Source: Flavobacterium psychrophilum
Lineage (GTDB): Bacteria > Bacteroidota > Bacteroidia > Flavobacteriales > Flavobacteriaceae
Direction of reading: 5' to 3'
DNA: 64,000 nt
NCBI GenBank assembly: GCA_945862065.1
Contig: CAMAWT010000014.1
Location: forward strand, 1 to 64,000
The position numbers and the translations under genes were made by a program. The notes below the pieces were generated by a model that was not told where the DNA came from, made no database searches, and saw only the letters and a list, made by a program, of their open reading frames with translations. Positions 18,250 through 26,593 of this stretch are shown piece by piece; the first letter of the stretch is position 1; each line of letters starts with the position of its first letter.

Positions 18250-18760
18250 TTTAGAACGATTGTCAAATATTTTAGATGATTTTTTTAAAGAGGAAACAAT
18301 ATCTAAATTGCAAGAGCCAAAAGAAAATATGTTCATTGAATTTATTTCAGATAACCAAAAATTTTTGAGTTTTTCTTTTGATAAACAACCATTACCAAAA
18401 AATGATTTCCCAAAAGGTATTTTCCCATTTTTTAACAGAGGAACAGGAAAAGTAACATCATTTTGTGATTACATTATTTTTACAGAGAAAGCAGGAAACC
18501 TTTATATTTTATTAATTGAATTGAAAGCTGGAAAAGATAATGTTAACAAACAATTGGAAGCCGGTAGATGTTTTTCAGAATATATAATTTCAACACTAAA
18601 CAGAGTATATAATCTTAACATTTCACCTCAAATTCGCAAAATTTCAATCAGAAAAACTCATGTAACTCCAAAACCGCAACAAAGAAAAAAAGTTGAATAT
18701 TTAGATAATCTACACACTTTTCGTGATTCAAAATTTTGGTTAAAAAAATATTTAGATTAA
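18239..18760 (+). CDS. Small PD-(D/E)XK nuclease-like protein, partner of the ATPase
   Basis: A 173-residue protein with a plausible PD-(D/E)XK core: Asp77 in SFCDYIIF, then ELK at 94-96 in LYILLIELKAG, followed by KQLEAG (Gln105). This order (beta-strand Asp, about 16 residues, hydrophobic strand, E-x-K, then a helix with Gln) is that of restriction endonuclease-like folds. I do not recognise a named family. The gene overlaps the ATPase gene by 11 bases (ATGACGAGTAA), so the two are translationally coupled. It ends 12 bases before the restriction-modification gene. It could instead be a non-catalytic DNA-binding relative. Confidence 0.78.
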   Translation: MTSNLERLSNILDDFFKEETISKLQEPKENMFIEFISDNQKFLSFSFDKQPLPKNDFPKGIFPFFNRGTGKVTSFCDYIIFTEKAGNLYILLIELKAGKDNVNKQLEAGRCFSEYIISTLNRVYNLNISPQIRKISIRKTHVTPKPQQRKKVEYLDNLHTFRDSKFWLKKYLD

Positions 18761-18770
18761 TTTTTTTTAG

Positions 18771-18875
18771 AAATGAAATACAAAAACATCCGTGAGGAAG
18801 AACTCAAAAACAAAGTAGGCGCCGACTGGTTCAAAACTTTTGATACCACCGAAATACTTGGTAATATCGATTTTA
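18771..18875 (+). repeat. Second copy of the 105-bp direct repeat
   Basis: It matches 16696-16800 with one substitution. It forms the true 5' end of the restriction-modification gene. The two copies enclose the ATPase-nuclease pair. Confidence 0.9.
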
Positions 18876-21244
18876 CGGTGTTCCCGAAACAAGATAATTT
18901 GTTTGGGAGAGTTCCACTACTTTGGGCAGAAGCCAAAACGGGTAACTTTGATGTTCCCACTATGTTTGTGCAGCTCATTCTGACCATTGGCAAAGCACGA
19001 ACGTTTGACAAAACCCTCCCACCAGCTTTTTTGGGTGCGTTTGATTTTAAAAAAATTGCTTTTGTGCCGTATATCACTATTTCGGATATTTTTTATCTCA
19101 ATGATTTCAATTGGAATGTAACGCCCAGTAACCACGAAACCAAAGAGTTTCAACTCATTAAAGAGCGTATAGAGTCGGTATTGAAACAAAACACCTACGT
19201 GTATGATTATGAAAAGGACGAAAAGGAACTTCATAATTTTATCAAAAATAACGTTGCCAAATCCACCACAACTAGCAAATTAAAAATTGACAAAAACAAT
19301 TTTATACCCATTTATTTGCGATGGCTGGAAGTGGTAAAACCCAACATTGACGTAAACTGGGACGAGCTAAAAAAGGCGAACATCATGGACAGTGATTTTT
19401 ACCTTGCCGACTTGTTTGTGGACGACAAAGACACGCAAAATATAGATGATGACTTGTCTATCCGTGACAGTTTGTTTGTGGTGTTCCAAAACCAAGGGTA
19501 CAAAATTGCCAAAGAAAACATCAAGCAAATGTTTGATGCCACCATCAATTTAAAAAACAAAGACACCTATTTGCACTTTTGGAAACGTTACAAACGCCCA
19601 CCGCTCAAGGAATTTCAGGATTACATCATAGAGCGCAGAGATTTACTAGTGCCACAAGACATTAGGGAACGAAAAGGTGCTTTTTTTACGCCCCGTATTT
19701 GGGTAGAATTATCCCAAAAATACCTCACCGATTATTTGGGCGAAAACTGGCAAGACGAATATTATATTTGGGATTGTGCGGCAGGAACGGGCAACCTTTT
19801 GGCGGGACTGACCAACAAATACCACATTTATGCCAGCACGCTCGACCAAGCCGATGTAAACGTAATACACGAACGCATTGACCACGGTGCCAACCTACTG
19901 AAAAACAACGTATTTCAGTTTGATTTTTTGAATGATGAGTTTACCAAACTGCCCCAAAGCCTGCAAGACATTATTAATGATGAGGAAAAACGCAAGAAGT
20001 TGGTGGTGTATATTAATCCGCCGTATGCGGAGCATGGAAATAGATCAGTTCATGCTGGTAATGGCGAACATAAATCTAGTGTTGCCAATACAAGTAATGT
20101 TTATAATGAATTTAGTAAAACTGTTGGTACATCTGTGAGAGAGTTATATATACAATTTTTTTTACGTATTTATAAAAACATTCCAAATTCAATACTAGCT
20201 TCATTTAGCACTTTAAAATTTATAAGCTCTCCTAATTTTTCATTATTTAGAAATTATTTTAAAGTTGATTTTCAAAAAGGATTTATATGTAAAGCAAGTA
20301 CTTTCGATAATGTAAAAGGAAAATTTCCAATTGGATTTTTAATTTGGGAATTAGATAAATCTAAATTAATAGACTCAATAACTGTTGATGTTTTTGAAGA
20401 GGATTTAACTTATATTAGAGATAAACGTTTCTTTGTTGTTGAAAATGATAAATATCTAATTAATTGGTTTAGACCTTTTATTGACAGAAATACAAATCAA
20501 TTAGGTTCACTACATATACATAGCAACGATGTACAACAACAAAATGTAATATCTATTACATCTGAACCAACAAAAAGTGATTTAATTCAAAAAACATTTA
20601 CATATATAAATTCTACAAATTTATTAGCTGTTTCAATATATTATGCACTTCGTCATCATATAATTGCAACATGGATTAATAATAGAGATCAATTTCTTTT
20701 TCCAAATGACGGTTGGCTAACGGATTTAGAATTTCAAAATGATTGTTTAGCTTTTACCTTATTTAATAATAACATTCAAAGTCAATACGGCACCAACCAC
20801 TGGATTCCTTTCACAGAGTACGAAGTGAATGCACAAGCCAAGTTTGCTAGTAATTTTATGACGGATTTTATCAAGAGCCCCCCAACCCCCAAAGGGGGAG
20901 CAACTGCAAACGATTTGTTTAGTACTACCACAGCTGCGATAAGCCCCGCTGTAGCTCCCCCTTCGGGGGTTGGGGGGCTTTTATTTTCAACCGAAGCCAC
21001 CGCCGTTTTTGATGCAGGGCGTGAGTTGTGGAAATACTACCATGCTCAAAAAGACGTAAATGTCAACGCCAGTTTGTATGACATCCGTGAATACTTTCAA
21101 GGCAGAAACGACAAAGGCAGAATGAACAGTAAAAGCGATGATGCAACCTATATGACTTTAATTGGCGATTTGCGCAGTAAACTAGCTATTCTTGCCGATG
21201 CCATCAAGCCAAAAGTGTATGAATATGGGTTTTTGAAGGAGTAG
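18773..21244 (+). CDS. Single-chain restriction-modification protein (type IIG-like)
   Basis: An 823-residue protein that appears to join a nuclease and an N6-adenine DNA methyltransferase. A PD-(D/E)XK-like motif lies at the N-terminus (Asp33, then Glu53-Ala-Lys55 in LLWAEAKTG). The methyltransferase part has GAFFTP (about 302-307), motif I WDCAAGTGNLLAGL (333-346) and the catalytic NPPY (415-418). The rest would be target recognition. Residues about 701-737 (SPPTPKGGATAND to PSGVGGLLF) are encoded by a palindromic REP-like insertion, read in frame. Its own 5' 105 bp is duplicated upstream, and it now starts 12 bases after the nuclease-like gene, so it probably depends on read-through from the ATPase promoter. 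The specificity is unknown. Confidence 0.88.
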   Translation: MKYKNIREEELKNKVGADWFKTFDTTEILGNIDFTVFPKQDNLFGRVPLLWAEAKTGNFDVPTMFVQLILTIGKARTFDKTLPPAFLGAFDFKKIAFVPYITISDIFYLNDFNWNVTPSNHETKEFQLIKERIESVLKQNTYVYDYEKDEKELHNFIKNNVAKSTTTSKLKIDKNNFIPIYLRWLEVVKPNIDVNWDELKKANIMDSDFYLADLFVDDKDTQNIDDDLSIRDSLFVVFQNQGYKIAKENIKQMFDATINLKNKDTYLHFWKRYKRPPLKEFQDYIIERRDLLVPQDIRERKGAFFTPRIWVELSQKYLTDYLGENWQDEYYIWDCAAGTGNLLAGLTNKYHIYASTLDQADVNVIHERIDHGANLLKNNVFQFDFLNDEFTKLPQSLQDIINDEEKRKKLVVYINPPYAEHGNRSVHAGNGEHKSSVANTSNVYNEFSKTVGTSVRELYIQFFLRIYKNIPNSILASFSTLKFISSPNFSLFRNYFKVDFQKGFICKASTFDNVKGKFPIGFLIWELDKSKLIDSITVDVFEEDLTYIRDKRFFVVENDKYLINWFRPFIDRNTNQLGSLHIHSNDVQQQNVISITSEPTKSDLIQKTFTYINSTNLLAVSIYYALRHHIIATWINNRDQFLFPNDGWLTDLEFQNDCLAFTLFNNNIQSQYGTNHWIPFTEYEVNAQAKFASNFMTDFIKSPPTPKGGATANDLFSTTTAAISPAVAPPSGVGGLLFSTEATAVFDAGRELWKYYHAQKDVNVNASLYDIREYFQGRNDKGRMNSKSDDATYMTLIGDLRSKLAILADAIKPKVYEYGFLKE
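20873..20982. repeat. Palindromic REP-like element inside the restriction-modification gene
   Basis: Two inverted 29-base arms (20873-20901, beginning AAGAGCCCCCCAACCCCC, and 20954-20982, ending TTGGGGGGCTTTT) enclose about 52 bases. Each arm is itself palindromic (CCCCC ... GGGGG). Such GC-rich palindromes are common between genes in Bacteroidota genomes. Here one lies within a coding frame and keeps it open for about 37 codons. A degenerate relative lies at about 59961-59988. Confidence 0.85.
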
Positions 21245-21335
21245 ATTTTCGCCAACCCAAACCTGTGAGAGTTTAACAAAAAGTGTGATTAATAAAAAGG
21301 AATTGTAAAATGAAACTAAAAATTTCTAAATTTGT

Positions 21336-21977
21336 ATGGAATATAAAGAAATAAAAGATGAACTTAAAAATATCATTCAAGGAAAGAGCCAAGTTGGCAG
21401 CGGCAAACTTATCCAAACAATCGCCTTATACCTTAGAAGAAGCAAAGAAACAGGTGCTTTGGCTTCAAGAAAAAAGCACAGCAAAAAACAAGAAACAGAG
21501 GAACTCATAAAATTTATTAATACAAAACAGCTTTGGGTTTGTGATATTAATTTTGATGCGTTTATTTCTGAAGGAGCAGAACAAAAAGTTTTCGTAAAAG
21601 ACACGCAAAAAGTTTTAAAACTAAACGATAGCATCTATTATGAATTTTGGGAAGATTATTTTCATAATTTACTCTTAAACAATTACTTTTTTCCCGAAAC
21701 TGCTTATCATTTAATAGGCTTTTATAAATCTACCGAAAATATTTTATATGCCTTGGTAGAGCAAAAATACATAAAGGCAGATGAACCTACAGATTTGCAA
21801 GATGTAAAAAACTTTTTAGTAAATAATGGTTTTGATTGCTCCAAAAACAACGATTATTATCACCCAGAATTAGGCATCATTCTTGAAGATTTGCATGATG
21901 AAAATGTATTGACAGCGAAAGGTATCTTATATTTTATTGATACTGTTTTTTATATAAAACCCGAAATGTTTTGGTAA
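21336..21977 (+). CDS. Protein kinase-like protein (polyvalent-protein kinase type)
   Basis: A 213-residue protein. The segment GAEQKVFVKD..KVLKLND (80-97) resembles a kinase nucleotide-binding strand with Lys95. ILEDLHDENVL (182-192) resembles a kinase catalytic loop (DxHxxN), and YFID (about 199-202) could be the metal-binding Asp. This fits the small Ser/Thr kinase domain found in phage polyvalent proteins. The match is from motif memory only. It lies 91 bases after the restriction-modification gene on the same strand, within the inverted-repeat-bounded island, so a role in defence or its control is plausible. Activity is not certain. Confidence 0.75.
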   Translation: MEYKEIKDELKNIIQGKSQVGSGKLIQTIALYLRRSKETGALASRKKHSKKQETEELIKFINTKQLWVCDINFDAFISEGAEQKVFVKDTQKVLKLNDSIYYEFWEDYFHNLLLNNYFFPETAYHLIGFYKSTENILYALVEQKYIKADEPTDLQDVKNFLVNNGFDCSKNNDYYHPELGIILEDLHDENVLTAKGILYFIDTVFYIKPEMFW

Positions 21978-21983
21978 TAGAAA

Positions 21984-22170
21984 AAATTATAACCCAAACT
22001 TTTTATAATTATAAAAAAAATTAAAACAATTTTTGATTTTAAAATAATCAAAAACTTTAGCGAAACTACCATCAAAAAAGAAAAACCTATTTTTGTAGAC
22101 GTTTTACAAATCATCAATAAATATAATGTCGGGGGTGGAAACCCTGTCAGGGTTGGGAAACGTACTTAAA
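21984..22170 (+). other. Non-coding stretch with a possible gene remnant
   Basis: One plus-strand frame is open for about 57 codons, ending TAA at about 22168-22170. Its middle part reads protein-like (FSETTIKKEKPIFVDVLQ), but it has no ATG or GTG start and runs into the AACCCTGTCAGGGTT palindrome at 22140-22154. It is best seen as a decayed fragment, if it was ever coding. Confidence 0.25.
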
Positions 22171-22239
22171 TTTCAATAAAAATACCAAAAATCAATTGGT
22201 TCAAACTCAAATTTACTTCGTCTGTTCGCTTTGCTCGAG

Positions 22240-22531
22240 TCACAAATTCACACAAATTTGAGATTCTGAAAACTGAAAAATAAGACTAAACCCTGCGAAT
22301 GTAAACTGCGAATGAACCTTGAAAACTGCGAATGAAAAACTATTTGTCAATGACAAACTCGATTCGGTCTAATGCCTATTGCCTATTGCCTTCCAACAAA
22401 AAGTCATCTGAAAAACAAAACGTGAAGCATAGCCCTGATTGAGCCGATATCCTCCTGAAGTCCCGTAGGGCGAAGGAGATAAAGGCGAAAGCAGGACAAA
22501 ACGTCTTGAAAAACGAAGACTGGTGCTTCTA
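22240..22531 (+). repeat. Right composite inverted repeat of the island
   Basis: Inverted counterpart of 16211-16531. The inner part is TCACAAATTCACACAAATTT with CTGAAAACTGAAAAAT and three CTGCGAATG units. Then comes TGCCTATTGCCTATTGCCTT and AAAAAGTCATCTGAAAAAC, and finally the hairpin repeat at 22430-22531 (TAGCCCTGATTGAGCCGATATCC, stem CTCCT/AGGAG, GCTTCT end). It abuts the carB terminator. Confidence 0.75.
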
Positions 22532-22562
22532 AAAAAAAATCCCAAGCTTTCGATTGGGATTT
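22531..22562 (-). terminator. Intrinsic terminator after carB
   Basis: An inverted repeat AATCCCAA / TTGGGATT with an 8-base loop is followed by a T run on the minus strand. It begins where the hairpin repeat ends. Confidence 0.8.
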
Positions 22563-22567
22563 TGATG

Positions 22568-25423
22568 TTATTTGGTTAAATACATTTTTCGTCTTGCGTA
22601 CAAATCGTAAAATTGATCGTCTTTTAAATCGTCGATAAACAAGATGCTTTCGCCGGTTGATTTCATTTCGGGTCCAAGGGCTTTGTTTACGTTTTGGAAT
22701 TTGCTGAACGAGAAAACGGGTTGCTTGATGGCATAGCCTTTTAACTGCGGATTGAACTTGAAATCGGTTACCTTTTTTTCGCCCAACATTACTTTGGTTG
22801 CATAGTTCACATAAGGTTCGCCATAGGCTTTGGCTATAAATGGAACCGTTCTTGAGGCACGCGGATTGGCCTCGATGATGTAAACAACGTCGTCTTTGAT
22901 GGCAAATTGGATGTTGATGAGTCCAACCGTTTGCAATGCTTTGGCAATTTTGTGGGTGTGGTCTTTGATTTGTTGCATCACAAATTCGCCTAAATTGAAA
23001 GGTGGCAACGTAGCGTTTGAATCGCCCGAATGTACCCCACAAGGCTCAATGTGTTCCATGATTCCGATGATATACACGTTTCCGTCTGCATCGCAAATGG
23101 CATCGGCTTCGGCTTCAATGGCGCCGTCTAAATAATGGTCTAAAAGGAGTTTATTTCCAGGAATTGATTTCAATAAATCAATAACGTGCTCTTCAAGTTC
23201 TTGCTTGTTGATGACAATTTTCATTCCTTGTCCGCCCAATACATAAGAAGGTCGAACTAGTAACGGAAAGTCTAACGTATCGGCTAGGTTTGTAGCTTCT
23301 TCGGCACTTTCTGCAATTCCGAATTTAGGAAAAGGGATATTCAATTTGGTTAATAAATCGGAAAAACGACCTCTGTCTTCGGCTAAATCAAGTGCGTCAA
23401 ATGAGGTTCCGATGATTTTGATGCCGTATTTTGATAGTTTTTCTGCTAATTTAAGAGCGGTTTGACCACCCAACTGAACGATGACACCTTCTGGCTTTTC
23501 GTGCTGAATGATATCGTAAATATGTTCCCAAAAAACGGGCTCAAAATATAGTTTGTCAGCTGTATCAAAATCGGTAGAAACCGTTTCGGGGTTGCAGTTG
23601 ATCATGATGGTTTCGTAACCACACTCTTTAGCGGCAAGTACTCCATGTACACAAGAATAGTCAAACTCAATACCTTGCCCAATTCTATTTGGACCCGAAC
23701 CAAGAACAACAATTTTCTTTTTATCGGTAACAATACTTTCATTATGTACATATCTTTCGCCTGATGCAGTTTGAATTTCGGCTTCAAAAGTAGAGTAATA
23801 ATAAGGTGTCAATGCCTTAAACTCAGCAGCACAAGTGTCCACCAATTTATACACACGTTTGATATTTTGGTCTTCACGCAGTTTATAAATCTGACTTTCT
23901 AAGCAACCTACCATGTGTGCTATTTGTCTGTCGGCAAAGCCTTTTTGCTTGGCTTCGAGTAGCAATTCTTTGGGTAAACTATCTACTTTATATGTAGAAA
24001 TTTCTTTTTCTAGGGTATATAATTCTTCATATTGTTTCAAAAACCACATATCAATTTTTGTGATTTCATGAATACGACTCAATGGAATTCCCATAGCAAT
24101 GGCATCATAAATCACAAAAACACGATCCCAACTTGCGTAGGTTAGTTTTTCAATAATTTGCTCGTAGTTTTTATAACCTTTTCCGTCGGCACCTAGTCCG
24201 TTACGTTTTATTTCTAATGATTGGGTGGCTTTGTGAAGCGCTTCTTGAAACGAACGCCCAATTCCCATTACTTCACCAACCGATTTCATTTGAAGTCCTA
24301 AGGTTCTGTCAGCACCTTCAAATTTGTCAAAATTCCAACGTGGGATTTTCACAATTACATAATCTAAAGTCGGTTCGAATAATGCAGAAGTCGATTTGGT
24401 AATTTGATTTTGAAGTTCGTCCAAATGATATCCTAAAGCCAGTTTGGATGCTATTTTTGCAATTGGATAACCCGTTGCTTTGGATGCTAATGCCGATGAA
24501 CGCGACACACGAGGGTTGATTTCAATGGCAACTATATCTTCTTTTTCGTCGGGTGAAACGGCAAATTGTACGTTACAACCTCCCGCAAAATTCCCGATTG
24601 ATCGCATCATCAATATCGCCATGTCACGCATTTTTTGGAAAGTCGTGTCCGATAATGTCATAGCAGGTGCAACTGTAATAGAATCACCCGTGTGGATTCC
24701 CATTGGATCCATGTTTTCGATAGAGCAGATAATTACCACATTGTCGTTTTTGTCACGCAAAAGCTCCAATTCGTATTCTTTCCAGCCTAATAACGCCTTG
24801 TCAATCAACACTTCATGAATAGGCGACATTTCCAATCCGTAAGTAAGTTTTTCGTCAAATTCTTCTTTGGTATGTACAAAAGCGGCTCCCGTACCTCCTA
24901 AAGTAAATGATGGACGAATTACCAACGGAAAACCAAACTCTTGTGCAATTTCTTTACCTTTTAAGAAAGAAGTTGCGGTTTTGGCTGGTGCGGCAGGAAT
25001 CCCGATTTTTTCAAGTAATTGTTTAAATTGCTCTCTATCTTCAGTTACATTGATGGCATTTACATCAACACCTATTAATTTAACTCCGAAATCTTGCCAA
25101 ATTCCTTTTTCATCGGCTTCCAAACACAAGTTCAAGGCTGTTTGTCCGCCCATTGTTGGCAGTACAGCATCAATTTGCGGATGTTCTTTTAAAATTTGAA
25201 TGATTGATTTGGTTGTCAATGGCAAAAGATATACATGATCTGCCATGGATGGATCGGTCATGATGGTTGCCGGATTGGAGTTGATAAGAATCACCTCTAT
25301 TCCTTCTTCACGGATGGAACGAGCAGATTGTGAACCTGCATAATCAAATTCGCACGCTTGACCAATTACGATTGGACCCGAACCTATAATTAAAACCGAT
25401 TTTATTGAATTGTCTTTTGGCAT
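22568..25423 (-). CDS. carB: Carbamoyl-phosphate synthase large subunit
   Basis: Makes carbamoyl phosphate from bicarbonate, ATP and ammonia delivered by CarA, for pyrimidine and arginine synthesis. The 951-residue protein has two homologous ATP-grasp halves (VLIIGSGPIVIGQACEFDYA at the start, VVLGSGPNRIGQGIEFDYS at about residue 570) and the oligomerisation region between them. It ends shortly after the second ATP-grasp domain. The C-terminal MGS-like allosteric domain of the roughly 1070-residue E. coli enzyme is absent, so UMP/ornithine control of that kind is not expected. The 255 bases upstream hold no gene. They contain AT-rich DNA and the rpmH terminator. Confidence 0.97.
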   Translation of the reverse strand: MPKDNSIKSVLIIGSGPIVIGQACEFDYAGSQSARSIREEGIEVILINSNPATIMTDPSMADHVYLLPLTTKSIIQILKEHPQIDAVLPTMGGQTALNLCLEADEKGIWQDFGVKLIGVDVNAINVTEDREQFKQLLEKIGIPAAPAKTATSFLKGKEIAQEFGFPLVIRPSFTLGGTGAAFVHTKEEFDEKLTYGLEMSPIHEVLIDKALLGWKEYELELLRDKNDNVVIICSIENMDPMGIHTGDSITVAPAMTLSDTTFQKMRDMAILMMRSIGNFAGGCNVQFAVSPDEKEDIVAIEINPRVSRSSALASKATGYPIAKIASKLALGYHLDELQNQITKSTSALFEPTLDYVIVKIPRWNFDKFEGADRTLGLQMKSVGEVMGIGRSFQEALHKATQSLEIKRNGLGADGKGYKNYEQIIEKLTYASWDRVFVIYDAIAMGIPLSRIHEITKIDMWFLKQYEELYTLEKEISTYKVDSLPKELLLEAKQKGFADRQIAHMVGCLESQIYKLREDQNIKRVYKLVDTCAAEFKALTPYYYSTFEAEIQTASGERYVHNESIVTDKKKIVVLGSGPNRIGQGIEFDYSCVHGVLAAKECGYETIMINCNPETVSTDFDTADKLYFEPVFWEHIYDIIQHEKPEGVIVQLGGQTALKLAEKLSKYGIKIIGTSFDALDLAEDRGRFSDLLTKLNIPFPKFGIAESAEEATNLADTLDFPLLVRPSYVLGGQGMKIVINKQELEEHVIDLLKSIPGNKLLLDHYLDGAIEAEADAICDADGNVYIIGIMEHIEPCGVHSGDSNATLPPFNLGEFVMQQIKDHTHKIAKALQTVGLINIQFAIKDDVVYIIEANPRASRTVPFIAKAYGEPYVNYATKVMLGEKKVTDFKFNPQLKGYAIKQPVFSFSKFQNVNKALGPEMKSTGESILFIDDLKDDQFYDLYARRKMYLTK

Positions 25424-25623
25424 TGTGTTGTGTTATTCTAGTTATTGTATTTATTTAGAATGGCTTTTTAACCGCTATTTTATCTTTATTTACCTAAACC
25501 TTTACCCTTATTACAGTAAAAATCCTTTTTTTAATGCTAAATATTAAAGCATAAAATTAGTAACATTATAACGAACAGAGGGAAAAAGCTTCAAAAAATT
25601 ATTAAATTTTATAAACAAGTTTA

Positions 25624-25656
25624 AAAAAAAGCCGTTACTAAAAAATAGTAACGGCT
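25624..25656 (-). terminator. Intrinsic terminator after rpmH
   Basis: A perfect 11-bp stem AGCCGTTACTA / TAGTAACGGCT with a five-base loop is followed by a T run on the minus strand. Confidence 0.88.
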
Positions 25657-25678
25657 ATATTTTGATTATTGCTAATCA

Positions 25679-25840
25679 TTATTTTTTGTGTCTTGGTTCA
25701 GAAGAAACAGTCAATTTATGTCTTCCTTTCGCTCTTCTGCGCGCAAGTACTTTTCTTCCATTAGGTGAAGACATTCTGTCCATAAATCCGTGTTTATTTC
25801 TTCTTTTTCTTTTCGATGGTTGAAAGGTCCTTTTGCTCAT
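25679..25840 (-). CDS. rpmH: 50S ribosomal protein L34
   Basis: A 53-residue, very basic protein of the large ribosomal subunit. It starts [20 protein letters not shown] and contains [17 protein letters not shown], the full L34 signature. The C-terminal tail ([10 protein letters not shown]) is slightly longer than in E. coli, as usual in Bacteroidota. It stands alone with a strong promoter and terminator. dnaA and rnpA are not next to it, so this is not evidence for a nearby origin. Confidence 0.96.
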   Translation of the reverse strand: MSKRTFQPSKRKRRNKHGFMDRMSSPNGRKVLARRRAKGRHKLTVSSEPRHKK

Positions 25841-25914
25841 TGCGATGTATCTTTAAAATGATGATAATTTTTTTAACAGGTTTAATAGCACTCAGGTGTT
25901 TTTTAAACCGAGTG

Positions 25915-25944
25915 CAAATATACAAACCTTTTTTTTTCTGGCAA
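25915..25944 (-). promoter_or_regulatory. Probable rpmH promoter
   Basis: On the minus strand, TTG (25944-25942), a 19-base spacer and TATATTTG (25922-25915) fit the consensus exactly. The leader of about 70 bases begins near a small stem GCACTC / GAGTGC. Confidence 0.6.
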
Positions 25945-26005
25945 GTAGTTTTATAAAAAATATTTTGAAAAACTTTCTTACATTTGCAACTTAAATAAAT
26001 TAATT

Positions 26006-26521
26006 ATGTTTCACAAAAACATCAAGCTTGTTTTAGCGGGCTTAATCCTAGCAACAGCCGTATGGCAATTTACAGATGATAACATCGGAAATGGAATTTT
26101 TCTAATCATATTATCCATAATTCCTGTTTTTCTTTATTTCAAAAACGAATTTATTTTGTTGGCTTTTCTACAATTGCGTAAACAAAACTTCCCTGGAGCA
26201 CAAAAATGGCTCGATAAAATTACCAATCCAGAAGCCGCTTTGATAACCAAACAACAAGGTTATTATAACTATTTGCATGGTTTAATGTTGTCTCAAACCA
26301 ATTTGATGCAAGCCGAAAAATACTTCAAAAAAGCGATTCAGCTTGGACTAAGTATGGACATGGACCTTGCCGTTGCCAAACTCAACCTTGCAGGTATCGC
26401 CATGTCTAGAAGACGCAAACTAGAAGCAACCAACCTCATCACCGAAGTGAAAAGATTGGACAAACAAGGCATGCTAAAAGACCAAATAAAAATGATGAAA
26501 GAACAAATGAAGAAAATATAA
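26006..26521 (+). CDS. Membrane-anchored TPR-like protein
   Basis: A 171-residue protein of unknown function. Two hydrophobic segments (about 7-22 and 30-46) form a hairpin in the membrane. The rest looks helical, with tetratricopeptide-like pairs (GYYNYLHGLMLSQTNLMQAEKYFKKAIQLG, about residues 85-115) and a charged, lysine- and methionine-rich C-terminus. The first ATG follows a TACATTTG -7-like element (25979-25986), divergent from the rpmH promoter. A terminator follows. Confidence 0.85.
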   Translation: MFHKNIKLVLAGLILATAVWQFTDDNIGNGIFLIILSIIPVFLYFKNEFILLAFLQLRKQNFPGAQKWLDKITNPEAALITKQQGYYNYLHGLMLSQTNLMQAEKYFKKAIQLGLSMDMDLAVAKLNLAGIAMSRRRKLEATNLITEVKRLDKQGMLKDQIKMMKEQMKKI

Positions 26522-26549
26522 CTTCCTTTAACATCTTTTTACGATTACG

Positions 26550-26585
26550 AAAAAGCCAAACTTCTACAAATAAGTTTGGCTTTTT
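26550..26585 (+). terminator. Intrinsic terminator after the TPR-like gene
   Basis: A 14-bp stem AAAAAGCCAAACTT / AAGTTTGGCTTTTT ends in T residues. Confidence 0.85.
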
Positions 26586-26593
26586 CATTTATA

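Noticed and set aside
25679..25840. rpmH as a sign of the replication origin
   Set aside because: dnaA, dnaN, rnpA and DnaA-box clusters are not seen nearby, and in Bacteroidota rpmH is often away from the origin.
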